A DNA stretch of 64,000 bases from Volucribacter amazonae. Its GTDB lineage: Bacteria > Pseudomonadota > Gammaproteobacteria > Enterobacterales > Pasteurellaceae. A program made the position numbers and the translations under genes. The stretch lies in NCBI RefSeq assembly GCF_029783845.1, contig NZ_LWID01000001.1, forward strand, positions 1,923,501 to 1,987,500. The letters run 5' to 3'. Shown here piece after piece: positions 35,347 to 44,641 of this stretch. Numbering within the stretch: position 1 is the first letter of the stretch; each line of letters starts with the position of its first letter. The notes below the pieces were generated by a model. That model was given only the letters and a program-made list of their open reading frames with translations. It did no database searches and was not told the DNA's origin.

Positions 35347-35430
35347 TTTACTCAATAATTTTTCTTTATCTCTTATTCGTCTTTCGTTAGAATTTTGTCA
35401 TTTATCATTGTTATCTTTGTGCTTAATGTT

Positions 35431-35880
35431 ATGTCAAAACAAGCTACTTTTTATCTTATGCAAAATGATCAATCTGCCATTGCAAATTTATCTGCGATTG
35501 AGGCGTTAGCCTGTGATTTAGCGGCGAAAACTTGGCGTTTAGGAAAGCGGATTTTAATTGCTTGTGAAACAGAACAACAGGCTTTTAAATTAGATGAAGC
35601 CTTATGGCAACGTGATCCTGATGAATTTGTGCCGCATAATTTATCGGGAGAAATTAGCCATTACACCACCCCTATTGAAATTTGTTGGAAAGAAAAACGT
35701 AATGTACAGCGGCGTGATGTATTAATTTCTTTGCAACAACAAATCCCAGAATTTGCCCAAATGTTTAATCAAGTGATTGATTTTGTGCCAGAACAGGAAC
35801 AACAAAAAATCTTGGCAAGAGAACGCTATAAACAATATCGCCAGCTTGGTTTTCAAATGAATATGGAGCAACAAAGCTAA
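35431..35880 (+). CDS. holC: DNA polymerase III chi subunit
   Basis: A 149-residue protein (MSKQATFYLMQNDQSAIANL...) with the HolC pattern LACDLAAKTWRLGKRILIACETEQQAFKLDEALW and PDEFVPHNLSGE, and HYTTPIEICW after it. Chi links the clamp loader to single-strand-binding protein at the replication fork. The start at 35431 fits the family; 12 upstream codons of open frame lack support. The ribosome site is weak. In many relatives holC is next to pepA or valS; here it stands alone and is convergent with the zinc-ribbon gene. Confidence 0.93.
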   Translation: MSKQATFYLMQNDQSAIANLSAIEALACDLAAKTWRLGKRILIACETEQQAFKLDEALWQRDPDEFVPHNLSGEISHYTTPIEICWKEKRNVQRRDVLISLQQQIPEFAQMFNQVIDFVPEQEQQKILARERYKQYRQLGFQMNMEQQS

Positions 35881-35881
35881 A

Positions 35882-36112
35882 CTAATTATGCCACCAGCCC
35901 ATAAAGAGAAGAATAACGGCGAAGATAACTAACCAAATTAAATGTAATTTGGTACTTTTCTTGTTTATTTCCGCATTTTGTAAACGCCGTTGTTCCATAA
36001 GTTGTTGATATTTAGCAAGGTTAGCCGAATCAAAGGAAAAGCCACAGTGCGGACAATGGGCGACACTTGAGCTTATCTTTTTGCGACATTCTGGGCAAGC
36101 TTGTAATGCCAT
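35882..36112 (-). CDS. Small zinc-ribbon membrane protein
   Basis: A 76-residue protein. The N terminus has two CxxC knuckles (CPECRKK... and CPHCGFSF), a typical zinc ribbon. A charged helix (LAKYQQLMEQRRLQNAEINKKS) follows, and the C terminus is one membrane segment (LIWLVIFAVILLFMGWW). Similar short zinc-ribbon plus single-TM proteins are common and mostly of unknown function. It lies 11 bases after the rsuA stop on the same strand, so cotranscription is likely. Confidence 0.8.
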   Translation of the reverse strand: MALQACPECRKKISSSVAHCPHCGFSFDSANLAKYQQLMEQRRLQNAEINKKSTKLHLIWLVIFAVILLFMGWWHN

Positions 36113-36123
36113 GGTAGCAATCC

Positions 36124-36816
36124 TTAAAATAATTTTTGTTCATCAACAGTTAATGGACGATATTCCCCTTCGGCAAGGTGAGCATCAAGGATAATATCGC
36201 CAATACGCCAACGATGTAACGCCACCACTTTGTTACCTAAGGCGGCAAACATACGTTTTACTTGGTGGTAACGCCCCTCACTAAGGGTAAGATTCACATT
36301 GTAATCATCAATAATTTGTAAAGTTGCAGGTTTGGTAGGTGTTTTTTCGCCACGCAATAAAATACCTTGCTGACAAGCTGTTTGATAATGGCTTTCCACT
36401 GGATCGGCAAGGGTGACTAAGTAAGTTTTTTCACAATGGTATTTAGGCGAGGTAATACGATGCGACCATTGTCCGTCATCGGTTAATAGCACTAATCCTG
36501 TGGTATCCACGTCTAAACGCCCTGCACTATGCAATTTATTGGCTAGGGGATAATCAAAGAGTTGATAGATTGAAGGATAATCGCCGTCATCGTGACTACA
36601 AACATAGCCTTGCGGTTTGTGAAGCATAAAATATTGCCCTGTTTCAATCCAAGTGAGCCATTCTCCGTCAAAGGAGATTTTATCGGTAGATTGGATTTTT
36701 ATCGCCCCTGTTTTCATGGTTTCACCATTTACTTGCACTAAACCTTGCTTTAGTGCTTTGCCTGCTTGTGAGCGAGTTAGCCCAGTATGTTCTGCTAAAA
36801 ATTTATCTAAACGCAT
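36124..36816 (-). CDS. rsuA: 16S rRNA pseudouridine(516) synthase
   Basis: A 230-residue enzyme converting U516 of 16S rRNA to pseudouridine. The N-terminal S4 RNA-binding domain (MRLDKFLAEHTGLTRSQAGKALKQGLVQVNG) is followed by the catalytic domain, with the nucleophile Asp in HSAGRLDVDTTGLVLLTDDGQW and LTLSEGRYHQVKRMFAALGN. Length and motifs match RsuA rather than RluB/E/F. Monocistronic or followed by the zinc-ribbon gene. An uptake sequence at about 36838 lies in its upstream region. Confidence 0.95.
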   Translation of the reverse strand: MRLDKFLAEHTGLTRSQAGKALKQGLVQVNGETMKTGAIKIQSTDKISFDGEWLTWIETGQYFMLHKPQGYVCSHDDGDYPSIYQLFDYPLANKLHSAGRLDVDTTGLVLLTDDGQWSHRITSPKYHCEKTYLVTLADPVESHYQTACQQGILLRGEKTPTKPATLQIIDDYNVNLTLSEGRYHQVKRMFAALGNKVVALHRWRIGDIILDAHLAEGEYRPLTVDEQKLF

Positions 36817-37154
36817 ATTTATTCGTTAAAAAAAGAAAAAGTGCGGTCTATTCCGCCGTTAAATTTTATGGGGGATTATAGCAATAAATCTATTGTTATT
36901 TACTTTAAATCGTAATTATTTTATTACTTATTAAAAAAGATACGTCCTTAAAAACAAAATATTTTGTGAAAAATCACTAATTTTAATAGGGAAAATGGGT
37001 AAAAATGCTTGGCTAGGGTAACATTTTGCTTAAATTTTGTGATGTAGTTCTAAAAATAACACTCCATAATTTTACTTCATCTTGGAGAAAAACTATATTT
37101 TTATTAGTTTGTATAAAAATGTAAACCAATATGATAAAGAAAAGGAGTGTTTGT
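36817..37154. other. Intergenic region between rsuA and the sialidase gene
   Basis: A 338-bp divergent gap, very AT-rich. It holds one uptake sequence near 36838 and must contain promoters for both genes. No exact CRP or FNR box, repeat copy or stable hairpin was seen. AAGGAG (37141-37146) is the ribosome site that decides the sialidase start. Confidence 0.5.
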
Positions 37155-40100
37155 ATGAAAAAGAGTTTGTTAGCCATTACCATTAGTGCAGTTTGCCTGT
37201 CAGCTTATTCTGCCACACAAGATCTTGCGTTTAGTTATACCAGTACAAAAGATTTGTTACAACCTATTGATGTTACTAAAACCTTTAAGGAGAAAGATTT
37301 ATTAAATTTATCTAGTGGTTCAATTACCTTTCGTATTAATGCAGGAAGTGGATTTGGTGCAATGTTAGGAGCATCAGATTCTACCTCAGATAAACGTTAT
37401 TTAAACTTTTATTCTATGCGTAATAGTGCAGGAAAACAGGTTTTTGGGATTGAAATCAGGGACAATACAAACCTTATAGCAAATGAACAATTAACAGCTA
37501 TTGTTGACTCCAGTAATGATTTTCAGAATGTTACCTATACTTTTGATAATGACAATCAGCAGATTAATATTTATGTTGATGGCAAAAAATTACGAACTAA
37601 TAATAGCTCAAAATTTTTTGCGGATATAAAAGGGCTAACAGATGTCTATTTAGGACAAACTAAGCGTTCAATTCCAAATAATATGCGATTTGCTGGCGAG
37701 GTTTTTCATTTTGATTTAGATGAAAAAGTATTATCAGAACAGGAAATTCAACAAAAGCATCAACAGCTTGAGGAATTACACTTATATAGCTTAGATAAAT
37801 ATGATGATACAGGGGCTTATAAAACCGCAGCATACCCTATATTTCAAGGTGGTGAGGGGGGGGGTAGTACAGCCAAGAATTATCGTATTCCAGCCCTATT
37901 AACTACCCAAAATGGCGTGGTGATTGCCGCGATTGATAAACGTAACCAGCATCATTTTGATTGGGGAAATATTGATACTGCTATTCGCCGTAGTTTTGAT
38001 GGCGGACAAACTTGGCAGGAAGAACAGGTAATTATTGATTTAGCCAGTCAGCCTTATGGCGAGCAAAATGCCGCATTTTTAATTGATCCCTTAATGGTAC
38101 AAGATAAAAATACTGGGCGTATTTTTATGTTAGTGGATATGTTCCCAGAAATGAGAGGATTATTTGGGTTTGGTAATAACGCTCAGGGAAGCGGTTATAC
38201 TAAAGATCCTGAGGGAAATTTATATCGTGTGTTATCTGATAAAGACAATAATTTATATAAAGTTAATGAACAAGGAGTGGTATTTGATGAAAATTATCAA
38301 CCAACAGAATACCGAGTTGTCGTAAAAGGGACACAAAGCCTCGCTTATAAAGATTTGGGCGATTTATATTTAAATGATCAACGTGTTGGTAATATTTTCT
38401 TAAATACGGATCAAAGTGAGAATGATAGCGCCCCGCTACAAGCCAAGCGCACCAGTTATTTATGGTTGACTTATAGTGATGATGACGGAGCAACTTGGTC
38501 AAGCCCTGTGGATATTACCCCACAAGTTAAAGCTGATTGGATGCAGTTTTTAGGCGTTGGGCCGGGTAACGGTATTCAACTTAAAAACGGCAACTTAGTT
38601 ATGCCAGTTTATTACACCAACAATACAGGAAAATTAAATTCACAATCCGCCGCAGTGATTATTAGTGCTGACGGTGGTAAAACTTGGGTAAGAGGCGAAT
38701 CGCCGATTGATCGTTGGGAATATCAAAATGGTGGTTCACAGGCATTAAATAATGCGAGTAAGCAACTCACAGAATCACAAGTTATTGAGTTAGATAATGG
38801 CGAGCTAAAAATGTTTTCTCGTAATATGGGCGGTAAGGTAGTGATTTCTACCAGTAAAAATGGCGGATATAGCTGGACTAACCAAAAAATAGTTGATGAT
38901 ATTTTACTTGATCCTTATTCCCAATTATCGGTGATTAAATATTCTAAACGGATTAATGGTAAAGAAATTGTGTTGTTTGCTAATCCGCATTCAGATACTC
39001 GTAGTCGAGTTAATGGTAAAGTCTGGTTAGGGGAAGTGCAGGACGATGGCTCTATTGAATGGAAATATAACACCTCTATTACCACAGGAAGTTATGCTTA
39101 CAACAGTTTAACTGAACTACCAAATGGCGATATTGGTTTGTTATATGAAGAAAGTAATCAAAAAATTCAATATGTTGCCTTGAATATACAAGATTTGGTT
39201 TGGCACGATAATTATATTCATCGAGATATACGCAATACCCCATTAAATTTCAGTTTAAATTCCAATTTTGAGGAAACTTTCTATAAAATTGGCGATGGTG
39301 AAATAATTAAACTTGGAAAAGGTATTAATCAGGCAAGTATTGACGTTTATGAGGGGACTGTTACTTTAAATCAAGAGGCGGATGATAATGGTGCTAAACA
39401 AGCCTTTAAACAAGCGGTAGTACATCAACAAGGTACTTTACGTTTAGGTTCAACTGATCAAATGCCATTATCTTCAATTACCTTAAAACAAGGTACATTG
39501 GATTTGAACGGTCAAGATCTTCAGCTTACAGCCAATAATAGCGAAAATACGGGTTTATATCAGGCTAATTTACAAGGTAATCTCGTTAATCATAGCTCAA
39601 CGACTGCCAATATTCATTATAGATTGTCTGGCGAGAGAAGTATTGACGGGCAATTAGGCGATGAGTATGGAGCGATAAACTTGGTTTATCAGCCGGATAA
39701 TGAGCGTGCTAATTTATCCTTACAAGGTAATTCTTTACTCAATGTGATTGATGTAAAAACAGGACGTATTACTTATGCGGACAATAGCCAACATCAAGCA
39801 ACATCAGCAAATGTCAGAATGAATGCCGAATTAGCGATGAAAGGCAATAGCCAAGTTCAAATTAATCATTTAAATCTTGAACAAGATGCAAAATTAATCG
39901 TGGATAATCAACAAAATCAATTAGCCCAGTTGAGCGCTATTATTGAGGGAGCTGGCGATTTGATTAAACGAGGCGAAGGAACATTGCAGTTAGTTGGTTA
40001 TGCTAATCATCGTGGTAATACCAATATCCAGCAAGGTACTTTGGTGTTAGACGGTATTTTAACTGGTCATTTGAATTTAAATGCACAAACCAATTTAGCT

Positions 40101-41633
40101 GGCTCAGGACAGGTATTGGGAACAACAACTTGGCAGGCTAATAGCTTAATTGCCCCGGGTATGAATTATGTACGCAATACGAATGCCGCCCGAACAGGCA
40201 CAACTTTTACCGCACAACAATTATCCTTTTCCAATGTTGAGGATATGGGCGGACAAATTACCTTGCGAGTCAATAACGACAATAATGACGTTAGCACTTG
40301 GCAACATGATCGCTTATTGATTACAGGTAATATCACAACTGCAAATACCTCAGGCTATATCCCTGTTAATTTACGTTTGTTAAGTGATGGTGCAGGAGCA
40401 ACAGATACCAATAATAATGGTAAATATGATGCTGATGAAGGGATTTCCCTAATCCAAATTGGCGGTGATGCCACATTAGGTATCTTTAAAGCGGATAATG
40501 TGAGTGTTGTTGATAGCCCTTATCAATATACTTTGGTGGCAGTGGATAAAGGCAGTGCAGTGGCTGAACAGAATTTGGTTAATGATCAAGGTAGTCAATA
40601 TTATGATTATCGTTTACAAGCGGTTTTACAAACAGAAAACGGCGATGATCTTGAGCCAGTTATTGTTACTGCAACCCCAGTAGAAAATGAGCGTGAAGAT
40701 GCCACTGTTCAAGCTGAACAAGCAACGACAACTGCTTTCGTGCAGGATAGTGTTAGTACCCGAGCGAAATTAAAAGCTCATATTCCAAATTATCTTGTGG
40801 CAAATACGGCAATGACCGATCAAGCACGAGAAATTGCCAGATTATTTAATCAGCAATTTGATCGACATAATGGGCTTTATGTATTGCAACAACATCAAGG
40901 GGCGAACTATACCTCTAACTTAGGCTTTAACCAATATGGTTATGGTTATAAATCTCGTCAAAATTTGACCGCACTTGGTATTAATCAAAACATTAATAAC
41001 CAAACCAGTTTAAATGCGATGATAAGTCATGCAAGAACCGAAGTAGAACCAAAAGCAGAGGAATACAGTAAAACCAATTATAAATCTACGGGTTTACTGG
41101 CAGGAATACAGCATCAAATTGATAATTTCTCAATGAGTGCAGGTGTGGGCTACTATTGGCATCGTAGCGATGTAAGTGGCGGTTCAAGTATTAAAGGTAA
41201 ACAATATCAATTATTTAGTTATCTGGATTATACATTGCCATTGAGCGATAATTTCGCCTTAATTCCGACTTTAGGATTAAAATATCAGCAATTAAAAGCA
41301 GATATTAATGATCCTGAACTCAATGTGGAATCTGATACCCATAAGGTGTTTAGCCAATATGTGGGGGCGAGATTAAGCTATCAATTACCTAATGTACATA
41401 TTAATCTGAGTACAGGTTATGAACATAACGCCGAAAAAGACCATTATATGTATATTAGTCAACAAACCTTTAAAACAGGGAAGTTAGGTAATGCGGTAGT
41501 AATCGGTGGCGATATTAATGTCGATGTCGGCAAGGCTTGGAATGTTGGATTATTGGTTAATCATCGTATTGGGGTATCTCAAGCCAAATTGAAAGATACC
41601 AGTGTTACAGCGAAATTAGCCTTTACTTTCTAA
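37155..41633 (+). CDS. Sialidase autotransporter
   Basis: A 1492-residue surface or secreted sialidase (neuraminidase). A signal peptide (1-21, AYSA end) is followed by a lectin-like jelly-roll domain (about 30-195). The six-bladed propeller has YRIP at 243-246 and four Asp boxes at about 280 (SFDGGQTW), 441 (SDDDGATW), 504 (SADGGKTW) and 567 (SKNGGYSW). Then come a beta-helix spacer with an autotransporter repeat (GAGDLIKRGEGTLQLVG) and a C-terminal barrel of about 280 residues ending AFTF. The ATG at 37155 has AAGGAG upstream; an ATG at 37131 does not. A run of nine G (37856-37864) lies just before YRIP and could switch the gene by slippage. Related to Pasteurella NanB-type enzymes. Confidence 0.94.
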   Translation: MKKSLLAITISAVCLSAYSATQDLAFSYTSTKDLLQPIDVTKTFKEKDLLNLSSGSITFRINAGSGFGAMLGASDSTSDKRYLNFYSMRNSAGKQVFGIEIRDNTNLIANEQLTAIVDSSNDFQNVTYTFDNDNQQINIYVDGKKLRTNNSSKFFADIKGLTDVYLGQTKRSIPNNMRFAGEVFHFDLDEKVLSEQEIQQKHQQLEELHLYSLDKYDDTGAYKTAAYPIFQGGEGGGSTAKNYRIPALLTTQNGVVIAAIDKRNQHHFDWGNIDTAIRRSFDGGQTWQEEQVIIDLASQPYGEQNAAFLIDPLMVQDKNTGRIFMLVDMFPEMRGLFGFGNNAQGSGYTKDPEGNLYRVLSDKDNNLYKVNEQGVVFDENYQPTEYRVVVKGTQSLAYKDLGDLYLNDQRVGNIFLNTDQSENDSAPLQAKRTSYLWLTYSDDDGATWSSPVDITPQVKADWMQFLGVGPGNGIQLKNGNLVMPVYYTNNTGKLNSQSAAVIISADGGKTWVRGESPIDRWEYQNGGSQALNNASKQLTESQVIELDNGELKMFSRNMGGKVVISTSKNGGYSWTNQKIVDDILLDPYSQLSVIKYSKRINGKEIVLFANPHSDTRSRVNGKVWLGEVQDDGSIEWKYNTSITTGSYAYNSLTELPNGDIGLLYEESNQKIQYVALNIQDLVWHDNYIHRDIRNTPLNFSLNSNFEETFYKIGDGEIIKLGKGINQASIDVYEGTVTLNQEADDNGAKQAFKQAVVHQQGTLRLGSTDQMPLSSITLKQGTLDLNGQDLQLTANNSENTGLYQANLQGNLVNHSSTTANIHYRLSGERSIDGQLGDEYGAINLVYQPDNERANLSLQGNSLLNVIDVKTGRITYADNSQHQATSANVRMNAELAMKGNSQVQINHLNLEQDAKLIVDNQQNQLAQLSAIIEGAGDLIKRGEGTLQLVGYANHRGNTNIQQGTLVLDGILTGHLNLNAQTNLAGSGQVLGTTTWQANSLIAPGMNYVRNTNAARTGTTFTAQQLSFSNVEDMGGQITLRVNNDNNDVSTWQHDRLLITGNITTANTSGYIPVNLRLLSDGAGATDTNNNGKYDADEGISLIQIGGDATLGIFKADNVSVVDSPYQYTLVAVDKGSAVAEQNLVNDQGSQYYDYRLQAVLQTENGDDLEPVIVTATPVENEREDATVQAEQATTTAFVQDSVSTRAKLKAHIPNYLVANTAMTDQAREIARLFNQQFDRHNGLYVLQQHQGANYTSNLGFNQYGYGYKSRQNLTALGINQNINNQTSLNAMISHARTEVEPKAEEYSKTNYKSTGLLAGIQHQIDNFSMSAGVGYYWHRSDVSGGSSIKGKQYQLFSYLDYTLPLSDNFALIPTLGLKYQQLKADINDPELNVESDTHKVFSQYVGARLSYQLPNVHINLSTGYEHNAEKDHYMYISQQTFKTGKLGNAVVIGGDINVDVGKAWNVGLLVNHRIGVSQAKLKDTSVTAKLAFTF

Positions 41634-41654
41634 TTCTGATATGGCTATATTGAG

Positions 41655-41680
41655 AGATCGCCCAATAGGGCGATCTTGAT
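41655..41680 (+). terminator. Terminator of the sialidase gene
   Basis: AGATCGCCC and GGGCGATCT form a perfect 9-bp stem with an AATA loop, 21 bp past the stop. The T-rich tail (TGATTATTTG) is weak. Confidence 0.8.
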
Positions 41681-41716
41681 TATTTGCTTAAAACTCACAT
41701 TACACCTTTTTATTTA

Positions 41717-41789
41717 TATAGTCATTATCTAGCCGTTATACTTTGAAACGTTGACACAACTTGTCTTATTTCAAATTAAAACGACTATA
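41717..41789. repeat. Palindromic intergenic repeat, copy 6
   Basis: A 73-bp copy starting TATAGTCATTATCTAG and ending TTTCAAATTAAAACGACTATA. The central block is reduced. It lies between the converging sialidase and glyS genes. Confidence 0.75.
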
Positions 41790-41800
41790 ATTTCCATATA

Positions 41801-43867
41801 TTATTGCAACAACGAAATATCCGCCACTTGTAAAAACAAATTTTGTAAGCTATGCAAAATAGCGAGACGGTTATGGCGTAGCTGTTGATCTTCAGCATTG
41901 ACCATCACATTTTCAAAGAAATTATCCACAGGTTGACGTAACGCCGCTAATTTATCTAGTACCGCAATATAGTCGCCTTGGGCGATTGATGGTTGAATAG
42001 TTTGCTTTAATGCCAAAACGCTTTCAGCCAAGGTTTTTTCGGCTGGTTCAACACAAAGTGCTAAATTAATATCGCCAATTTCCCCTTCTGCTTTAGCTAA
42101 AATATTGCTTACTCGCTTGTTAGCGGCGGCAAGAGCTTGGGCATTTTCTAATTGACGGAAATGAGAAACAGCACGCACTCTGGCATCAAAATCAGCAGGT
42201 TTGGTTGGACGGCGAGCCAATACCGCTTGAATCACGTCAACAGCAAATCCTTCATCTTGATACCAAGCTCGGAAACGCCCTAACACAAAGTCCACCACGT
42301 CTTGCACAACATTTGGGTTAGTTAATTTATCGCCATAAAGTGCGGTGGTTTTTTCTGCTAAATTTTCAATATCAAGGGGTAATTTTTTCTCCACAATAAT
42401 GCGTAATACCCCCAAAGCTGCACGCCGTAAGGCAAAAGGATCTTTATCACCTTTTGGGTGCTGCCCTATGCCGAAAATTCCTACTAACGTATCCAATTTA
42501 TCCGCTAACGCCACTGAACAAGCCACTAAAGAATGTGGTAAATCATCGCCTGCAAAACGTGGCATATATTGTTCATTCAACGCTACTGCTACTTCTTCAT
42601 CTTCGCCATCGTGGCGGGCATAATGCATTCCCATAACCCCTTGGGTATCGGTAAATTCAAATACCATATTAGTCATTAAATCACATTTGGATAAAAGCCC
42701 TGCTCGTTTTGCTTTTTGTTCATTAGCCCCAATTTGCTGAGCGATAATGCCACTTAATTGTTCAATACGAGCGGTTTTATCTCTTAATGTGCCTAATTGT
42801 TGCTGGAATAATACACTTTCCAAACGAGGTAATAAATCTTCTAAGCGTTGTTTTAAATCGGTCTTAAAGAAAAATTCGGCGTCCGTTAAACGTGGGCGAA
42901 CCACTTTTTCATTGCCCTCAATAATCGCCGTTGGATCAGCTGGGTTAATATTGGAAACAAAAATAAAGTGCGGTAATAATTTGCCCTGTTTATCATAAAT
43001 AGGGAAATATTTTTGATCGCCTTTCATCGTATACACTAAGGCTTCCGCAGGAACGGCTAAAAAGCGTTCTTCAAAGGTAGCGGTAAGTACATTTGGGTAT
43101 TCAACCAATGCCGTTACTTCATCAAGTAAGCTCTGTTCAATGTCCGCTTGTCCGCCTAACTCTGCCGCTTTTTGCTGAGCTTGTTCTAAAATTAAGGCTT
43201 GTCGTTGATTAAAATCAGCGATAACAGAGCCTTTTTCTTGTAATAAGGCAGGATATTGATCAGCATTATCAATTTGTAATGTTGGTTCACCTAAAAAACG
43301 ATGCCCCCGTAAAGAGCGGTCACTTTTTACTCCTAAAATTTCCCCTTGAATTAATTCATCGCCAAATAATAGGGTAACCGTATGCACTGGGCGAACGAAA
43401 TGTTCATTTTTATCACCCCAACGCATGGTTTTGGGAATAGGTAATTTCGCTAAAGCATCAGCAACAATATCTACCAATAACGCTTTCGTAGGCTGTCCTG
43501 TTATCGTGGCACGATGCACTAGCCATTCTCCTTTGTTAGTGCTAATACGCTGTGCTTGCTCTACACTAATGCCACAACCTCTTGCCCAGCCTTCCGCTGC
43601 TTTTGTCGGCTTTCCTTCGCTATCAAATGCCGCCGAAATAGCTGGACCACGCTTTTCTATTTCTTTGCTCGGTTGTTGTTCAGCAAGTGCTAACACTTTA
43701 ATCGCTAAACGGCGTGGGCTGGCAAACCATTCTACTTTGTCAAAGGTTAAACCTGCTTGGATTAAACTCTGTTCAACATTCTCTGCAAAGGCAAGAGCAA
43801 GTTTTTTGAGTGCCTTTGGTGGCAATTCTTCTGTGCCAATTTCGGCAAGGAAATTTCTTGTTGTCAT
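41801..43867 (-). CDS. glyS: Glycyl-tRNA synthetase, beta subunit
   Basis: A 688-residue subunit of the tetrameric bacterial glycyl-tRNA synthetase, beginning TTRNFLAEIGTEELPPKALKKLA, with MRWGDKNEHFVRPVHTVTLLFG and KGDQKYFPIYDKQGKLLPHFIFVSNI, the HD-like region ARHDGEDEEVAVALNEQYMPRFAGDDLP, and a C-terminal anticodon-binding domain. Length is normal. It is separated from glyQ by two small genes (a truncated DUF1016 gene and a glutaredoxin-like gene). Two uptake sequences lie within the coding region (near 42340 and 42966). Confidence 0.98.
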   Translation of the reverse strand: MTTRNFLAEIGTEELPPKALKKLALAFAENVEQSLIQAGLTFDKVEWFASPRRLAIKVLALAEQQPSKEIEKRGPAISAAFDSEGKPTKAAEGWARGCGISVEQAQRISTNKGEWLVHRATITGQPTKALLVDIVADALAKLPIPKTMRWGDKNEHFVRPVHTVTLLFGDELIQGEILGVKSDRSLRGHRFLGEPTLQIDNADQYPALLQEKGSVIADFNQRQALILEQAQQKAAELGGQADIEQSLLDEVTALVEYPNVLTATFEERFLAVPAEALVYTMKGDQKYFPIYDKQGKLLPHFIFVSNINPADPTAIIEGNEKVVRPRLTDAEFFFKTDLKQRLEDLLPRLESVLFQQQLGTLRDKTARIEQLSGIIAQQIGANEQKAKRAGLLSKCDLMTNMVFEFTDTQGVMGMHYARHDGEDEEVAVALNEQYMPRFAGDDLPHSLVACSVALADKLDTLVGIFGIGQHPKGDKDPFALRRAALGVLRIIVEKKLPLDIENLAEKTTALYGDKLTNPNVVQDVVDFVLGRFRAWYQDEGFAVDVIQAVLARRPTKPADFDARVRAVSHFRQLENAQALAAANKRVSNILAKAEGEIGDINLALCVEPAEKTLAESVLALKQTIQPSIAQGDYIAVLDKLAALRQPVDNFFENVMVNAEDQQLRHNRLAILHSLQNLFLQVADISLLQ

Positions 43868-43927
43868 TGTGTTTTCTCTAATTTAATGAATATCACTTTT
43901 TGAATTAAAATGTTGACGCCAATGCTC

Positions 43928-44356
43928 TTAAGCCGCCATAGTAGCATAAAAATCACGTTTTATTGGGTCATCAATATAAATTAAGGCTTTAAAATGTGTC
44001 CAACTTAATTTTCCACGCAGTGCGTGGATAATTTGTAGATCACTAAATGTTTCCGCAAATTTTACGCAATAATTAAGATGTGAACGTCCCCAACCTTTGC
44101 CAAACTGGGCGGTTAAATGTTGGGACAATGTTTTTATTACTTCTTTACCATATTCTGCACGTTCACCTTGCAAAATATGCTGGCTAATTCGTTGTCCAAT
44201 ATGCCAATAAAGTAAGGTAAGTTCCGCATTCACGCTCACAGTAACACGTTGTTTACTGTCGTGAATTAATTGGCTAATTTCACCAACTAATTGTTGATCA
44301 TTAATTGCAATTTGTTTTTCTACTTTCATCTCAGATAAAACTCCTGCAAAACTCAC
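43928..44356 (-). pseudogene. Truncated DUF1016 (YhcG-like) gene
   Basis: A 142-codon frame holding only the N-terminal DUF1016 domain: LLYWHIGQRISQHILQGERAEYGKEVIKTLSQHLTAQFGKGWGRSHLNYCVKFAETF, then LSWTHFKALIYIDDPIKRDFYATMA. Normal relatives continue for about 200 more residues with a PDDEXK nuclease-like domain. Here a TAA interrupts what still reads EHWR in frame, and the sequence then runs straight into the glyS leader. It is therefore a remnant caught inside the gly operon. The start may be at 44329 (MKVEKQIAI). An uptake sequence covers its upstream end. Confidence 0.75.
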
Positions 44357-44374
44357 CGCACTTTGGCTTATGCC

Positions 44375-44638
44375 TTATTGGGCAAAAATATCATCTAACT
44401 TTGTCGCATCTAACACGACAGTATCCTTATCTAACAACAGTGCTGGAATACCAATATAGCCATTTTGTTTAGCTTCATCAAAAGCAGAAAGGCGATCCCG
44501 TAACCTTAAAAAGGCTTTCAAGTTACCACCATTCTGCGTAATATCCACAGCTTCATAATCAACCTTGAGACGTTTTAGTTCTGCGATAAATGGTTCGGTA
44601 TCAGGACACCAGTGAGCAAAATATAAAATCGGTTGCAT
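44375..44638 (-). CDS. Glutaredoxin-like small protein
   Basis: An 87-residue protein with the thioredoxin-fold start MQPILYFAHWCPDTEPFIAELKRLKVDYEAVDIT. Only one cysteine of the usual CxxC is present (CPDT), so it would be a monothiol-like type. GYIGIPALLLDKDTVVLD supplies the cis-proline (GIPA). It starts 3 bases before glyQ ends in the operon sense (gap of 3 bases), so it is cotranscribed with glyQ. A gene of this kind between glyQ and glyS is, as I recall, also found in Haemophilus; its role is unknown. Confidence 0.8.
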   Translation of the reverse strand: MQPILYFAHWCPDTEPFIAELKRLKVDYEAVDITQNGGNLKAFLRLRDRLSAFDEAKQNGYIGIPALLLDKDTVVLDATKLDDIFAQ

Positions 44639-44641
44639 AAT

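Noticed and set aside
44375..44638. Single cysteine in the glutaredoxin-like CPDT motif as a sign of loss of function
   Set aside because: Monothiol-type relatives are common, and the cis-proline is kept.
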